64,000 nt of DNA from Drosophila miranda (GCF_003369915.1 NC_046674.1:8308001-8372000), one strand, 5' to 3'; numbered from the stretch's first letter, positions 14,601 to 27,824 are shown. Made by a program: numbers and translations. The notes: generated by a model not told the origin, from the letters alone.

Positions 14601-17600
14601 GCGGGCCTTTCGGGCCGTCTGCCCCTTCAACAAGGGCGTGCGCGGCGAGGTGGTGAATGCCCTGCGCAAGGGCTCCGTCATGTGGGGCCAGAATGTGCTC
14701 CGCGAGTCGCAATGCTTGCCCAATCCATTATCGAATTTCGTAACAACATTAACGGCCGACATCCAGCTGGGACAGACGTATTACCATGCCCTCTTCGACA
14801 AGTGAGTACTCGCAGATTCCGAATCAGTTGCTTTAGTTCTCGGTTCCAGTTAGTTACAGCTGCCACCCCCCTCCCCCGCCCCCCCAGCATTGTATTAAGT
14901 ATCCCAGACACGTGTCGGCCGTAAAAACAAGCTCAAAGGTATATCTGTCCCCCTTGCTGACAGCCAAGCAGTCTACAAATAAAATTTCGAAAAAAAACAG
15001 TTTAGGAAAACAAGCAGAGCTGCGAGGGTCCACGCACTGCACTCTCCGTTCCGACCAGGGCTGACCAGTGTTGACCCAATTGAATTGACGTCATTTCGAT
15101 TTGAACTTATCCGCAATCGGCGCCCGGGGGCGAACCACTTTACAGTCGCTGCTCTCTAATCAGCTTGAGCATTTGTCAAATGCCCGACGACTCAAAGCTC
15201 ATAAAGCTAACGAGCCTTAATGAGGGCCACAAAATGTTGTCATGACAGATGGCCCGTAGCGTAGCTGAGAGGGCTCTTAGCTCCCACCGAGGAATCGCAT
15301 CCTCACGGCAAGGTTACAGATAGTTCCCTCAGGGAGCTCCTTTATCGCGAAAAGTTGTTAGAACCCCATAAATGAGGTAATATATTGATCAGCCCAACGA
15401 TACGGATCACGTTGCACCATTAAGCGCTAGAGCGCTAGAGGAACAGCCCCTCATAACCGCTCCGCATTTCGAGATGCATAGTTGCGCATCTTTGGCCTTC
15501 CGAGGCGGACTAATCAGTCACATATTTGCCAGTTAGCGGGGCCATAAAAGAACCTTAATGAGGACATCAAGTGGCTTACACACATAAGCCTCAAATTAAT
15601 TGCGCTGTCATAAAAATGCTCTCACGTTGCTGCCCCGAGCGGCAGACAGGAAGGGATAGAACAGGACAAGACAGGGCAGACGGACAGCAGGCAGGCCGCA
15701 CGGACAGCAGCAGCCTGACGAGGCATTTAACAAACGTCCGGGGGCTGTCACAGAAAGTGTTGAGTGTTGAGTGTCGGGCGTTGAGTGTTGAGTGGAGAGG
15801 CATTAGCAAAAATTTAGTTAGAGCCAGAGCCCGTGCTAATTGCGGCTTCTGCTCGCTTTAAAACGAAAGCCCTGTAAGCCATCATTTGTCTGGGGCAGGA
15901 ACTCCATCTCAACTCCATCGTCTTCCTCTCCCTGTTGTTCCACAGCACGAACGGGATACAGTACTTCAGCATTATCTACAAACAATACGATGCGATGGTG
16001 GGCGAGGAGCTGTACAGCCGCATGGCCGCCGGCCAGGTGCCAGGTGTGCGGATGAACCTGTCGCAGTATGCCGTGCTCGAGGGCGACGCGGAGCCGGTGG
16101 ACACGAAGCCGTTTGAATTGTTTCTGGCTCTGCAGGAGTTCTGTCATTTGAAACGGCACCTGTCCGCCCAGCCGCAGCCGCCGGAGAAGCCGCTGGCCCT
16201 GAGCAACAGCCACGAATGGTTCATCCCCACCTTTGAGCGCTGGATGATGGTGAGCAAGGCGAAGGCCCTGCAGCGGATCCGCGCAGCCATCCGCATGGAC
16301 GCCATCTGTGAGGGCGAGCGCATAGTCAGGTACAGCAGCTCCTCGGTGGACACGGCCAGCACTCTGCTGAACATCAAGGAGTTCTGGAAGGTCATCAACT
16401 GGCCGGACGAGGACACGGCCATCATGCTGGAGTCGCAGCTCATCGACGTGGTCTGCTCGGCGGCCATGCACTACTGCGACCTCATCCATACCGCGCTGGC
16501 GGACAGCGGCTACTACGAGCAGCAGGGCCCGTTCCGCTGCTCGGACGACATGTGCGTGACCGTCAACAATGTGGAGTATGTGCGTCGCACCCTGGCCGAG
16601 TTCCGCTCGGATGAACAGCCCCTGGAGGAGTCGGCCGACAACCTCCTGGAGTCCAGCCTGACCCACATGGAAAACCGCACCGAGCGCATCCTCTCGAAGC
16701 TGGCTCCGCTCATGCAGATGTCGCTGCAGAAGGCGGTGTTCCATCTGGCCTGGTCGCCAGACTCCTTGCCGGCAAATCAGGCGATTGTGCCGCTGCTGGA
16801 GTACTTGGACTGTCACCTGGCGGCGCTCAACAGCGCCCTGCTCACCAAGAACTTCAACCGATCGCTGCGCTTCATCTGGAAGACGGTTCTGGGCGAGATG
16901 TCCCGCCAAATGGAGACGGGCGACGAGACGGACAAGCCCACGCACTTCCACAAGCGTCTCTACGAGGCCCTGCAGCTGCTGGTGGACTTTTTTCACGCCG
17001 AGGGCCAGGGCCTGCTGCTGGAGTGCCTGCACACGGACGACTTCTGGCGCATCGAGCAGCGGCTGCAGTTCCACAAGACGGACACGGATCGGCTCATAGA
17101 CATGTTCTACATGAACCGCCTGCGAGAGCAGCTAATGGCCGTAAGTCCAAGTCCGTACGGTTCGCTGGCCGTGCGGGCCTACTTCAATCACGATTCTCTG
17201 TGTGTGGAGGTCCTGCATGCCAGGGATGTGGTGCCACTGGATCCGAATGGGTTCAGCGATCCGTTTGTGGTCATTGAACTGCTGCCACGAAGGGTCTTCC
17301 TGCACTGCATGGAGCAGCAGACAAACGTCCACAAGGTGGGATCCCCCCCTCTTCCATCTTAGGTATGATATTTTACTTAGATTTATATTTTCCTTAGCGA
17401 ACGTTGAACCCCATCTTCGACGAGTGTTTTGAGTTCTCTGTCACCTTGGAGCAATGCCTCACCGATGGCGCCATGATCTGCTTCACGGTCATGGATCACG
17501 ATGTCCTTACGGCCAATGATTTCGGCGGGGAGGCCTACCTGGCCCTGGGCAATATACCCGGCGTGGAGGCCTACAGCACCAGTGTGGACAACTTTCATGG

Positions 17601-17797
17601 CCTAAAGCAGATCGAGCTGCCCCTCATGCAGCAGAAGGATAAATGTAAGTTGGATCTGTCCTTTCGATAACGAACTTCTTTCGATTCTATCATCCTTTCC
17701 ATAAGGCAATCCCATTTTGCAAATCCTTGAGCTGCGCGTCAATGACAAACAGGCCCAGGACTTTGTGCGCAAGCAAAAGGCACGATTTATCACTTGA
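2626..17797 (+). CDS. unc-13-4A: Unc13-4/BAIAP3-family C2-MUN-C2 exocytosis priming protein
   Basis: Ten exons: 2626-3091, 4694-4925, 8049-8289, 10529-10697, 12445-12751, 13751-14263, 14328-14801, 15946-17335, 17398-17644, 17706-17797. Phases match at every junction, giving 1376 aa. The N-terminus is low-complexity with glutamine runs (about residues 62-95). C2A spans about 345-560, with calcium-loop aspartates D367, D373, D488 and D490, and a basic, proline-rich insert of about 65 residues (383-448). A MUN/MHD region follows (about 640-1160; MHD2-like from about 1038). C2B spans about 1205-1335 with D1233, D1239, D1297 and D1299. Both C2 domains keep the acidic residues expected for calcium binding. 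Family members prime vesicles and lysosome-related organelles for SNARE-dependent fusion. The two fly paralogues are unc-13-4A and staccato; 4A is preferred only because its remembered location is the same chromosome arm as the neighbours. The start has a good context (GCCGCCATGA). Confidence 0.88.
3092..4693 (+). other. Intron 1 of the Unc13-4 gene
   Basis: Bounded by GGTGAGTT at the donor and TCCTTTGCAG at the acceptor. Open frames inside are short and low-complexity (for example GGTGCTGGTGCTGG near 3680-3715). No gene or RNA feature is recognised. Confidence 0.7.
4926..8048 (+). other. Intron 2 of the Unc13-4 gene
   Basis: About 3.1 kb. Contains CA repeats (5162-5180), TA/GA tracts (5242-5285), a 28-base run of C at 5742-5769, GCCAGA repeats near 7165-7198, TG repeats near 7489-7512 and a CTCGCC array near 7605-7640. 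It ends in a T-rich tract and ATACAG at 8048. No coding exon was found that fits the flanking phases. Confidence 0.65.
8290..10528 (+). other. Intron 3 of the Unc13-4 gene
   Basis: About 2.2 kb of non-coding sequence with a CA/CG dinucleotide array near 8463-8520 and a G-rich tract near 10062-10080. The acceptor is GGTACACAG at 10528, a pyrimidine-poor site, so this is the least certain junction of the gene. It is supported by phase and by the continuous C2A sequence that follows. Confidence 0.6.
10698..12444 (+). other. Intron 4 of the Unc13-4 gene
   Basis: Begins GGTAAGAG and ends CCCCGCAG. Contains simple arrays: CCCGTGTG units near 10918-10950, GGAGT units near 11581-11600 and GGTGGCC units near 12100-12125. 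It splits C2A just before the FSDPY motif. No other feature is seen. Confidence 0.65.
12752..13750 (+). other. Intron 5 of the Unc13-4 gene
   Basis: About 1 kb between the TLTPKWNE part of C2A and its acidic loop 3. A GAGTC/GAGTG pentamer array lies near 12781-12820. Nothing else is recognised. Confidence 0.65.
14802..15945 (+). other. Intron 7 of the Unc13-4 gene
   Basis: About 1.1 kb between the two large MUN-domain exons. It contains a TTGAGTG repeat array (about 15758-15792) and the duplicated word GCGCTAGA near 15424-15440. No coding potential is seen. Confidence 0.65.
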
Positions 17798-20700
17798 TTT
17801 TAAAGGACACGACAGGACAGGAAAGGACAGAACGAACCGTTTGTAAAACGTGTATTTGAGATCAAAGAGATCAAAGTGTGGAAAGTATGGTGGATCGTGC
17901 AATGTAATTGCATTGATGGCGATAAATTAACCAAAAAGCTACTCGTTAACTGTATCCAAACCAGCACTGTATGTATTGTACTTAATCTAGTTGTTTGACA
18001 AAGACTCCAACTACCCCTACCCCTCGCCCTCTTCCTCCCCCAATGGGGGAGTCCCCCGTTCTTCTCTTGTGTTTGTAAATGTTAGCGAAATATCGAAATC
18101 GAAATGAAATTCCAATGGTGCAAAAGTAACAAGTAAATGGGACATGAAATGCATTTCCTGCTCTACACAAAACGTTGCTTGAACAAAATTATAAGTAAAC
18201 TAGGGACTACATATATATGTGTGTGTGTATGTAGGTGCTTAGTATGTATTGCTGAAGTTGTCACAATTAGGCAATCAATGAAAATTTATGAAAAGAAATC
18301 AAACAGACAGAAACAGACACAACCACAACACTAGAGATACCTACTCCAGCACCCAGATGCGTTTTGAAGACTTTTAACATGGACACAATGAAAGGGTTTC
18401 GGACTACCGGAACTTGGGATAGACGCCACACAACATTTTTGGGTCAATTTAAACTATACGAAAAATATATCAATATACACACAATTTTAAAATAGGGAAA
18501 ACTCAACCTCCTGTCTACCATAAGCCAAGAAACAATCAAAAAAAAACTCCGAGCTTCTTTGAAACCCCGCCCCTCCCCCGTTAAAACACACGAACACTTA
18601 CCAATACAAAGGAAACCTATTTATAATATAAATATATATATGTATATGTATGAAGATGTATGTGTATGATGTATACAATTTATATCACGCCCAAAGGACA
18701 GTGTAACTAAGTCTAAAGTATATTTGTAAACTATTTTCTGAGCACAGATTTTGTATAAATTTATTAGATACACACACGCTTGTCCCCACCCCACCCTCAC
18801 CCAACCCAACACTCTCCTCCCCAGAGAGGCAGCCTTCAGCTCTTTTGCTTATACACAACTTAGGGCATTTCCCCCCACCAAAAACAGACTCCCCTCTACT
18901 GTAGAGCCCCATCCCGAATTGTTTTTTTACCCAGAAGAAGGAGCAGAAAAGGCCTCGCTTCTATTGTAAATTTTGTACTATATACAATGGTCTCTCTATA
19001 AAGAAGAAACTCAAACATATACCTCCTACACACAGCTATATGTACGAGTAGTATATTATGAATAATGGGGGGATTGTTGTAACTGTAACTCTTAACTTTA
19101 AACTGTAGCAAAAACTTTTTATACCTTGGCAAAGGCATCAGCGGTCGGGGCTGAGGACAATTTTAAGAGAAGAACTAAAAAAAACTAAGGCGAACCAGAA
19201 GATACGATGCGGAGATATGATGCACAACAAAAGAACAAAAGATAGGCAAAGAAAAGAAAAGAGAAGAGAAGAAAATCCAAGTCAAATTACAAGCTATTTT
19301 TAATATTTACACTTAACTCCAGCAGGACGACGACGGGACACTTCATGAACGTTAATTACCAAACGAACAAAACGAGTATTATTGCATACAAATATAAATA
19401 TTAATATACATATATCGATAAATAATTAATCAGTGAATATGCAACAAGTATTTAGTTAGTAAGATCAACTATTTTTTTTTGTTCTGTATCTTTGCACAGC
19501 CCTTATCTCTGAGCTCTGAAACTTTCTTCAGTTCGATTCTGTTCCGTTCCGTTTTCAGTTGAGGTTTTTCTTTCAACTTCGGTTAGGTCTGCCATCGCCA
19601 AGACATCGACAAAGATCAGGAGACAAACATCGAAGTAGAGTCAACGCCGTACTGTGCGCCTATAATTTCTAAATTATAAATGTGTCTTTATCGAACTGCA
19701 ACTACGATTTCCCTTTCCACTCGAGTATCTTCCAAAAGCACTTGTTATTTTGAACAGCTCTTCTCCGAACAGAACTACTCTGAACTCCCCCTGCTCTGAA
19801 CTGCTGTCTGCTATCTTCCATGCTTTTTGTGCGGCTAAAAGAAATAGTTGAGTAAATAAATGAATAAATACGATTATATAGGCAAATATTTGCCGTACTA
19901 ACCAACCCACAACCACTGTGTTGATATGTGTACCTATGATAATTTCCTATATCGAATCACACAGAGCATATGCAAAATGCCGGCGCGCAAACAATAAGAA
20001 TCTATCAAATTAAATCAATTAAATTATTCATGTTACTAGCACTAGCTAAAGAGTAAATACTACCAAAAAAGGGTAATCGGACACCGAAAAGAAGAGCAGA
20101 AGTGTAAGCTGATATACGAAGTGCGAAATGCGAACATTTGGCCCAACCGAAGAGACCAAACGCATTTCCCACAAACCAATCCAAACCAAACCAAACGAAA
20201 CGAAACGAAACCAATGCAAAAACTGAACATACAATACGAATATGCAAGAAAAATCAAGGCCAAAACATACATGAGTGTATACCTACTACTATACCATACC
20301 TACATATTACTATAGTATATAATATACATATTTGAGTGTACAATTGTTGTGCTAGTTACAGAATACAAACGAAACAAAAAAAAACAAAAAAAAACAAATA
20401 CCAAACAAAGGAACCTACAACAGAGCCCTCCTACATGCATATACATACAATGCAAATACATTCTGATTGCTATATATACAAGCAACCAGCAGAAAAAAAA
20501 ACCAATAACGGCTAACTACAAGGTATATTTTCGATTATATACGCTACAAATATTTATTTATTTCAAACTTTTACACAGAAACGAAACGAAACGAAACCAA
20601 AACCAAAACCCATGCCATACACATCTAAACAGAAAACAGAAAACAGAATACTAGGTACATACAATATTTATAAACTGTTGTATTTTTTGTAAGCCAAGGC

Positions 20701-21160
20701 AGAACTACTAGACAAAAAAAAAACACTCTACCGCCGAAACTTGATAAAGATATTTTGATGAGAAACAAGATAACAAGAACAGCAAGGATACGAGGATACG
20801 TATATTATATAGTTTTTTTAAATGTGAATACATTAATATTTATGTGTGTATTGCAAATACCAACAACGGGCCACAATTCAGGTTCCTAAGCTCCCCTCCG
20901 TTAAGAAATATCTGAATAGCAAGCGACAAAAGCGACAAAAGCGACACCTAACTAAACCTAAGTACATATGTTTGTTTGTATGTATGTAAATGTGTGTGTG
21001 TGTGTGTCAACAGCAACAGCATCTAACAGCTAACAGCTAATATCAAATCAAAAACCAATTGCGAGCAAATCCCTACTTAATGTGAATCCAACAAAATGCT
21101 GCAGAAAGAAACATTATCAAATTCAATCAATAAATGTCAATGAATAATTAAACTGAAACT
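17798..21160 (+). other. Probable long 3' UTR of the Unc13-4 gene
   Basis: AT-rich sequence without a plausible ORF. It contains many short A-rich words (CGAAACGAAAC near 20200 and 20580), TATATGTATATG tracts and several weak poly(A) words. The last strong AATAAA before composition changes is at 21129-21134, so the transcript may carry a 3' UTR of about 3.3 kb. Its true end is an inference. Confidence 0.5.
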
Positions 21161-24071
21161 GTATTTTACCAATTGGGGGTAGGGGGGTGGACCCTATAGA
21201 GGGTCAACTGGCAAGGGAAACCCTTTAAGTAGAATTTAATCAGCCTCTCCTTGAATAACTGCTGGCGTTGTTTCCCCACCGATAAGCCGGAATCAATCCA
21301 TACATATGTCCAACTTGGCATTAAGACAAATTGTCGTCCCGTCCCCGGCAGGTTGCGGCAGGTTGCGGCAAGCAAAATGTTTATGGAATTGATTTGAGGC
21401 ACCGCTACGATCTGGTATCTGGTATCTGGTATCTGGTGCACGTCAAAGGTCTGCCGCCTGGTCGGTTCCTGCCATCGTCACGGCTCCGTAAGTGGCACCG
21501 TGAAAGTGTGGAAAAAGCTTTTATCTAAATTAAATCCTGACACATGCCAAGTTCCGCCCACAGTTCCGCAGTTTCACAGCTCCGGCTTTTGTTGCCAGCC
21601 CGTTTACTGCATATGACGTACAAATGACTCGCGTTTTAAGGTTAAGGTTTTAAGGCGAGCGTCATGTTAAAGCGATCCTTTGAGACATGTCTGTGCGTGT
21701 TATATTTAAGAGAAATCCTAAACTTTTTCACGACACACAACACTGGCAAAATCTGTGCAGTTTTATGCAACTTTTATGGCAGCGACGAGGACGCATAGCT
21801 GAAGCAAAACTTTTTACGACTTGCATTGCCAAAGAACAAACATCCAGACGTCAGGACATCAGGACGTCGGGACATCGGGACATCGTCTCCATGCTGCAAC
21901 TGATGTGTACCCGTAAGCTGTGAGCAAGAAGTAACGGGACTTCCAAGAAAAATACCAAAACGAGAAGAGTGACAAACTGAAGACAATAAAAAATACCAAG
22001 AGCGAACACGTCTGCGAGGGCTGGAAAGACAAGAGACCAGCTGCAAGCCCTGGCCGCCTTTCACTGCCGCTGTCGCTGTCGCTTCTCTATGCATTTTTCG
22101 ACCCACACAAAATTGTTTGCCTCTTTTTTGCGCCCGTCCCGCAGTTGACATTGAAGTAACATCCCCCACACACCCCCCCCACACACACGAAAAGAGCAAT
22201 TCAGATTCCGGTTATGCATATTTTTATGGCAGCATTTTTGCTGCATTTAAATACTGCACGAAAAGCAAACTGGACTGGCCAACAGGAAATGCAAAGTTCG
22301 CCATGTTATTTAAGCCTTTTTCTTTGAAAGGGGGCAAGCCGCGAACTGATTTGCATCCCAACTTTTATTTACATGAGTGCATTTTTTGAATGTACCCATA
22401 AACGCTGAGAGTGCTCAGACCTCAAACCTCGGAAGCTGCCCCCATCCGAGGGCATTAGTTGGACCATGGACTCTGTCTGGCCCCATTATCGATGCCACTC
22501 TTCCTAATGACATGATGCAAAATTAGTCCCCCCACTCCAGGACTCTTGACCCCCCGTTAGAGAGCTAACCAGCAGCAGTCATTGCAGCCGTCACGTGCGG
22601 CAGCTGGGGCCCAAAGTGGTGGAGGCTGACAGGCCATGAAGCCTAATGTAGTAAGCCTCCCCCCGTTGCGGCCCGCCCCCCGATGCTTGTGGACGGAGTG
22701 GCGTTGCACGTGTTGCAGAACTTTCGGTTAACGGTTATTAAATGCAGTTTTTGCAGTTTGACAACAAAATGCAGATCCCGAAAGTGCAAAGTGCAGATGG
22801 TGGAGACCGGCACCGGTCGGGGCCCCCACACAGAAAGAAAGAAAGACAAGGAGAGAACAGAGCCCCCACGGTACAGAGCGAGAGCGATGGGCCAGTGAGA
22901 GAGTAAGCAGAAGAGAGGAACCGGTTCTACCCAAAGCTCCACTCCACTCGGGCTCCAGACCAGTCGTCACAGGTGCGCGAGGTGCTCCGAAGATCAGTTC
23001 AAGCTGAGATCGCGTCGCGTTTGCTTCGACCACGGCCTACGACTTCGGTGTGCATTGGAGAACCGATCTGTCCGATCGGTAAGCTGCCCGACCATACAGC
23101 CGCTGAGTTGTACACACGAAAATCGCGCAATAAATTCCACTATTTTTAGCATATTACGTGAGTGTCATTTGAATTTGTTGCGTGAAGTGTAGCCCCGGTC
23201 CGAGGGCAAAAGAACAAACAGAGTTATACCCAAATTTGTTCACCATTTGGCTAACTCTGTGGCTGCTTGTCTCTGTGTGTGTGTGTGTGTTGGGCGAGTG
23301 TGTCTCTGTGTGTGTGTGTGTGTGTGTGCGAGTGTCTGTTGGCCAGCTCCAAAACCTGCTGCTATTATTAGCCTTAGCCAAGATTATGGGCGATTTCATT
23401 ATGGCGCTGCAATTTGCTGTGCTGCCGCCAGCCCCAGTCCCAGCCCCAGCTCCAGTCCCAGAAAGAGTTTGGCCCGAGAAGATTTTAGAGTTTGAGTTTG
23501 GTTAGACGAGTTCCGAAGTCCATGGCGGGTCTGGGTCTGGCCAAGTCTTGGCCATTGTGTTGGGCCCCCGGTCCGAAATGCCTGTGCGAGAAGCTGCAAC
23601 GCCTTTCATTCATTCATTCATGGCAGCGATTATATCATACACCTCCTCTGTGTGTGCGAGTATGTAGGTACCACCAACGTGTTGGCTGGCATTTTGGCCA
23701 GAACCAGTAAAGGTTTTTGGCCCACACACTCGCACTGCCGCACTCCGCACTGCCGCACTGCCGCACACACCAACGCATTTGCATAGATAGAGACGACGTC
23801 ATCGCCCATATTTATATCTATATTTATTTTAATATATGTCTCGACATTTTTCTGTGCTCTCTGCTTTTTGGCCTCTGTGCTCGGTGCAACACGGTTTTGT
23901 GTTTTTGTTTTCAAGTGAAGTGTAATGAAATGTGTTCAGCGGCAGCAGGGGCACACTAACAACCTGTCGCTGTGGCTGGCAAAAAGCGTTAACAATAAAT
24001 AAGCGAAACAATAGCAACAGCAGCGACAGCAGCACCAGCAGCAACAACAACTCCAGTCGAACTGTATAACA
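21160..24071. other. Intergenic region with possible promoters
   Basis: No coding exon is recognised. It contains a three-copy TGGTATC array (about 21412-21437), an ACATC/GACATC array near 21855-21885 and long TG arrays at 23273-23336. TCAGTTCAA near 22996 resembles a fly initiator, and CGGTAAGC near 23078 is a donor-like site about 80 bases later, so a non-coding first exon could lie here. Confidence 0.35.
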
Positions 24072-24084
24072 ATGAGGAGAGAAG
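24072..24084 (+). other. Candidate end of a non-coding first exon with splice donor
   Basis: ATGAGGAGAGAAG is followed directly by GTAAGCC. If joined to the acceptor at 34616 it makes a ten-codon upstream ORF that stops before the main ATG at 34734. It cannot join the coding exon at 34839 in frame. It would serve as the leader of the two-TM protein gene, giving an intron of about 10.5 kb. Confidence 0.3.
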
Positions 24085-27000
24085 GTAAGCCAGTTTTTTT
24101 TGTTTTTTTTGTAGAGAAATATATACGTACACATACATACATATATATATTGGGGGGTGTACATGTGTGTGCGACTGCGAGAGAGTACGTTCGTATACCT
24201 TAACTTGTTTATTTGCCATCAATTTGTTTTTGGCCTAAACTGAATTGCATTTTGAGCGTCTTTGGGCTTCCTCCACTCCACTCCAGTCCAGTCCAGTCCG
24301 TTGCTTCTTGGCTGATTTCCGCAATACATTGAACTACCTGAACTGTCATCGCGTGGGCGACTCCATTGATTACGCACCCGTTGACCCTGAAAGAGTCAGC
24401 CACCGTTGGCCAGTCGGAGATTCGCCTTATACGAGCATGGGCACGATTCACTCTTTGTTTATGGCCCAGTTTGTTAGCCCCTGGCTCTCACTGGCTCTCC
24501 CTGGGCCTGCGATTATGTCATTCATCAGAGAAGCAGATGCTATCGCATTAAAGGATCAACCTGAGATGGATCCGACCCTGGCAAGTCCAACATTTTTATG
24601 GCAGATACCCAGTTCTGATGCAGCTGATAGTAAGATGGGTTCACAGATGCGGAAGCATCTCTGCCTCAGATCTATCTCAGAGCTATGATACCCCCCGTAA
24701 GGGTATACCATTCATATTTTTTGGTCATTTGCTGGCAGCTGCAATCTCACGGATCGCCTTATAAACCGCTGAAGCTGGAGCTGTAGCTGGACCTGTCAAA
24801 ATGCCAATACCAAATAGATCAATAAGTGAAATTTAATAGCTTCAGACATGGAAACAGCCATATAATCTACTGCTTTCTCTTTTGCTTTGAATGACAAAAG
24901 GAAAATCCAAGCAAATACATAGTTTGATGTAAGCCCTTACCTAACAAATCGAGCAGAAGATATTATCATATGCTAGACGCCTGCACAATGGAAAGCATTT
25001 TCCAAATAGTTTATCTCCGGCTGCAGCGCAGCTCCCATGGTTAGGGGCCCCATAGTAAGGGCCGGGACCCACTGTGCATAACAGAACTTGCTGTTGCTGT
25101 TGCTGCTGGTTTGGTTATTTTCCTCCGCTCTGCCGTTGTGACGACTAGTATTATTTTGTTCGTGTCTTAGCCGCTGGCCATGTTTATGGTTAAGAGCCAG
25201 CCATGCTTAGCACGCTTACCATCCAATAAAAGTTGCACAGAGACGGGCAACGGCAACGGCAACGGCAACAGCAACATCTAGAAATTCAAAACCAACGCCA
25301 GGGGCCAAGTGTCCCTCTCTGTTTTTCTTTATTTAATTTTATTTTTACTTCTGCCTGATGACAATCTTTTGATAATAATGATAATTTTTTGTGTCTTTTC
25401 GGGTCAACTCTAATGTTGTACTCGTTGTTGTTGTATTCGGGATTGTTTCGAGTGCGGTAACAATTAGAGATATCTGTATGTAGGTACATATACTCGCAGA
25501 TGTGCCGATGTACGACTTTTTGCAATAGCTTACCCGTAGTATGGGGCATGACCATGATTCACGAGATGCAGCGAAAGTTATGCAATACTCCTGTTGCCAT
25601 TGCGGTTAATCGAAGACAGGTTTTCTTCATTTTTTTTCGTTTTTTTCCGTTTTTCCGTTTTTAAACAGCCAATTTGCAGCTGTACAAGATGCGTATGCGT
25701 GTTGGCCCCATCGAAAAGAGGCAATCGTTTGGCTCGCAGCCAGCCCACAGCAACTAAAATGATACGTGGCCGAGTGTGTATGCAAATGCTCAACGACCAT
25801 CAAAAAACACAAATCAATCAGTGCTAATCAACACTGGCAAGAGTCGGTTATATAAAGTTATATTGAGTTAAATAATTCCCTGTGCAGTCTTCAGCCCGGG
25901 GGCTTGTGCAATCTTCCTGAGTTTTGTTTGCGTGTGAATCTGAATCCGACAGACAGACAGCAGAAATCAAACAAGAAAGAAGCCAACCGAGATTACATGC
26001 TGTACATACTCGTATGTATGATTATCATCACCATACCATACCATGCCATACCATGCCATATGTTGGATGTTAGATATTAGATTTGCTGCAACTTTCATTT
26101 GACATTTGAGAGGGTGCTCTGGCTGTCTGGCTGTCTGGCTGTCAGTGCCAGTGCCAGAGTCTGCCTCCAATTGAAATCTTCAACGACGATGATGATGATG
26201 ATGGTGATGACATCATCATATGTAATTAATGCCTCGTGTCGGTTGCATTGCACACTCATTGCGTGCAAATTATATGTACAAAAAAATCTCTGACATTCCA
26301 TGGCATGCAGTCCGGGCTATATAAATCATTGGATCGAACCGCAGATCGATGCTAAGCTGAATGCTTATTGAATCAGTGATCAGTAAAACAGGTTTTGCAA
26401 ATGATTGCAAAAAACATGAGCAAAGAGTCGAAATTCGTTGAGGATATTCAGGCCTCTAAAGATTTGAATCAACAGAACAATATCCAAGGGAAATGTAAAT
26501 AATTAAACAATTATACATGTAAAAAAGGATTTGGCTCTTTGAGTGGTCCACAAAAGTGGCTTTTTCCCCCAACGATGCTGGTATTTTTGCCAGACTTAAG
26601 TTGAGCTCTATTCGCAGATGCATGTTTACTCAGACATGTAGCCCATGCCCCCCATAAAGAAAAACAAAGACCGTAACGAAATCTTATAAATAACCCAAAC
26701 AGATTTCTGTATTTCGATTTCTGCTGCTCCAGCAGAGGAAACAATTAGAAATAAGCAAACAATAAGCAAGACTCTTCATACTATATATGTATGCACACAA
26801 GCTCTTTATTGCTCAAATCATAATTCAATGGAGCCACCCCCAGCCCCCAAGAGCAAAACGGGAGAGGGCAGAGGACAGAGGACAGGGAACAGAGGAACAG
26901 AGGAACGGTAGCCAGGTCTTATGCCAGAGTTATGGCAACGTCCTCTGTTTCAACATCTAATTGAATGAACAGCATTTGATGGAATGTGCCCGAAAACAGA

Positions 27001-27480
27001 AAAGCAATCTGGAAAAAAACAAAACTTGTTGAAAACACACAGTTTTTGGCTTCTCGAGTGCCTTAAGCCGTAACAATGCCACACAGCCACTGATATTCTG
27101 TGAGCCACACTTGACATTAAAGTATTTTCCCCCCCGGAGCCGGAGCCGGAGCCAGAGTCTACGCCCACAGAGATCTTCCACGTTACCAGCCACGAAATTA
27201 TATATGTATGCCGGGCAAAAGGCAAATATTATACAATCATCAGGGGGCTATAACAACAATAATAACTTTGGCAAATTATAAAAGGCAACACCCCTCTCAT
27301 AAATCGCTGTCTGCTCTGGCCGCCGCCGCCGCAAGACCTTGAAGGCAGAAAACAAAAACTACGAAAAACTACGACCGACAAACAAAAGCCAAAAAACTCT
27401 CAAGATTGTGTTTGATTTTTAGCGGACATTCGTTAGGTTCAACATAAATACGTTTGTACATTTGTACGTGTGTAGTTTTT
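24085..27480. other. Non-coding stretch, possibly intron of the two-TM protein gene
   Basis: Contains CCAGT repeats near 24285-24300, a short inverted repeat ATACCC...GGGTAT near 24690-24705, CGGCAA hexamers near 25247-25270 and a CATACCATGC array near 26030-26060. No coding exon is identified. Confidence 0.4.
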
Positions 27481-27824
27481 ATGGATGGCGAGATCTTCTT
27501 CAGCGACGAGTCATCAACAATTCACATGAATCCAATTTTACTTGGAGATGTCATCGAGCCACAAGCTGGGGGGGAAGTCGAATACGAGTGTATTATAAAA
27601 GATTGGAATTGTATTGGAATTTCCTTCCTTGAAACAATGAAGTGCCAAAGTAAGCAAGAAACCCCCCTCTGCCGCCTAACTAGTTGCAATATTAATTAAT
27701 CTCTATCCGTGTCCCCGGCGCATTAGAATACTGGTATCAGGCACCGCGACTGGGCATTCTCGGCATCGTCGTCAGATCGGATCGGATCGGATCAGATCCG
27801 ATCGGAGCAGCTGCAGCCGCCTAG
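27481..27824 (+). CDS. Possible small two-exon gene, 88 aa, unidentified
   Basis: Exon 27481-27649 ends CAAA|GTAAGC. A 77-nt intron contains CTAAC and TTAAT branch-like words and ends GCATTAG at 27726. Exon 27727-27824 then runs in matched phase to TAG. An in-frame stop at 27445 upstream supports ATG 27481. The first exon encodes an ordinary-looking acidic/hydrophobic peptide (MDGEIFFSDESS, later GGEVEYECII). The second is short and its tail is coded by a GATCG-rich simple array, so the true end may differ. The IFFS...GDV...VEYEC pattern weakly recalls the cold-shock-like modules at the N-terminus of MOV10L1/Armitage helicases, but that is only a resemblance. It could be a gene nested in an intron, an exon of a larger gene or a duplicated remnant. 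Confidence 0.35.

Noticed and set aside
15836..17074. 412-codon open frame on the minus strand
   Set aside because: It is the antisense shadow of the GC-rich MUN-domain exon (15946-17335), rich in Arg, His, Leu and Val as expected for a mirrored high-GC3 frame.
24245..24688. 147-codon ATG frame on the plus strand
   Set aside because: No recognisable family. It starts in an odd context over CCAGT repeats and no flanking exon is seen. It could be revisited with expression data.
27770..27810. GATCGGATC palindromic array as a microRNA-like hairpin
   Set aside because: The pairing comes from a simple repeat and is too short and perfect for a pre-miRNA. It also lies in the candidate second exon of the small gene.
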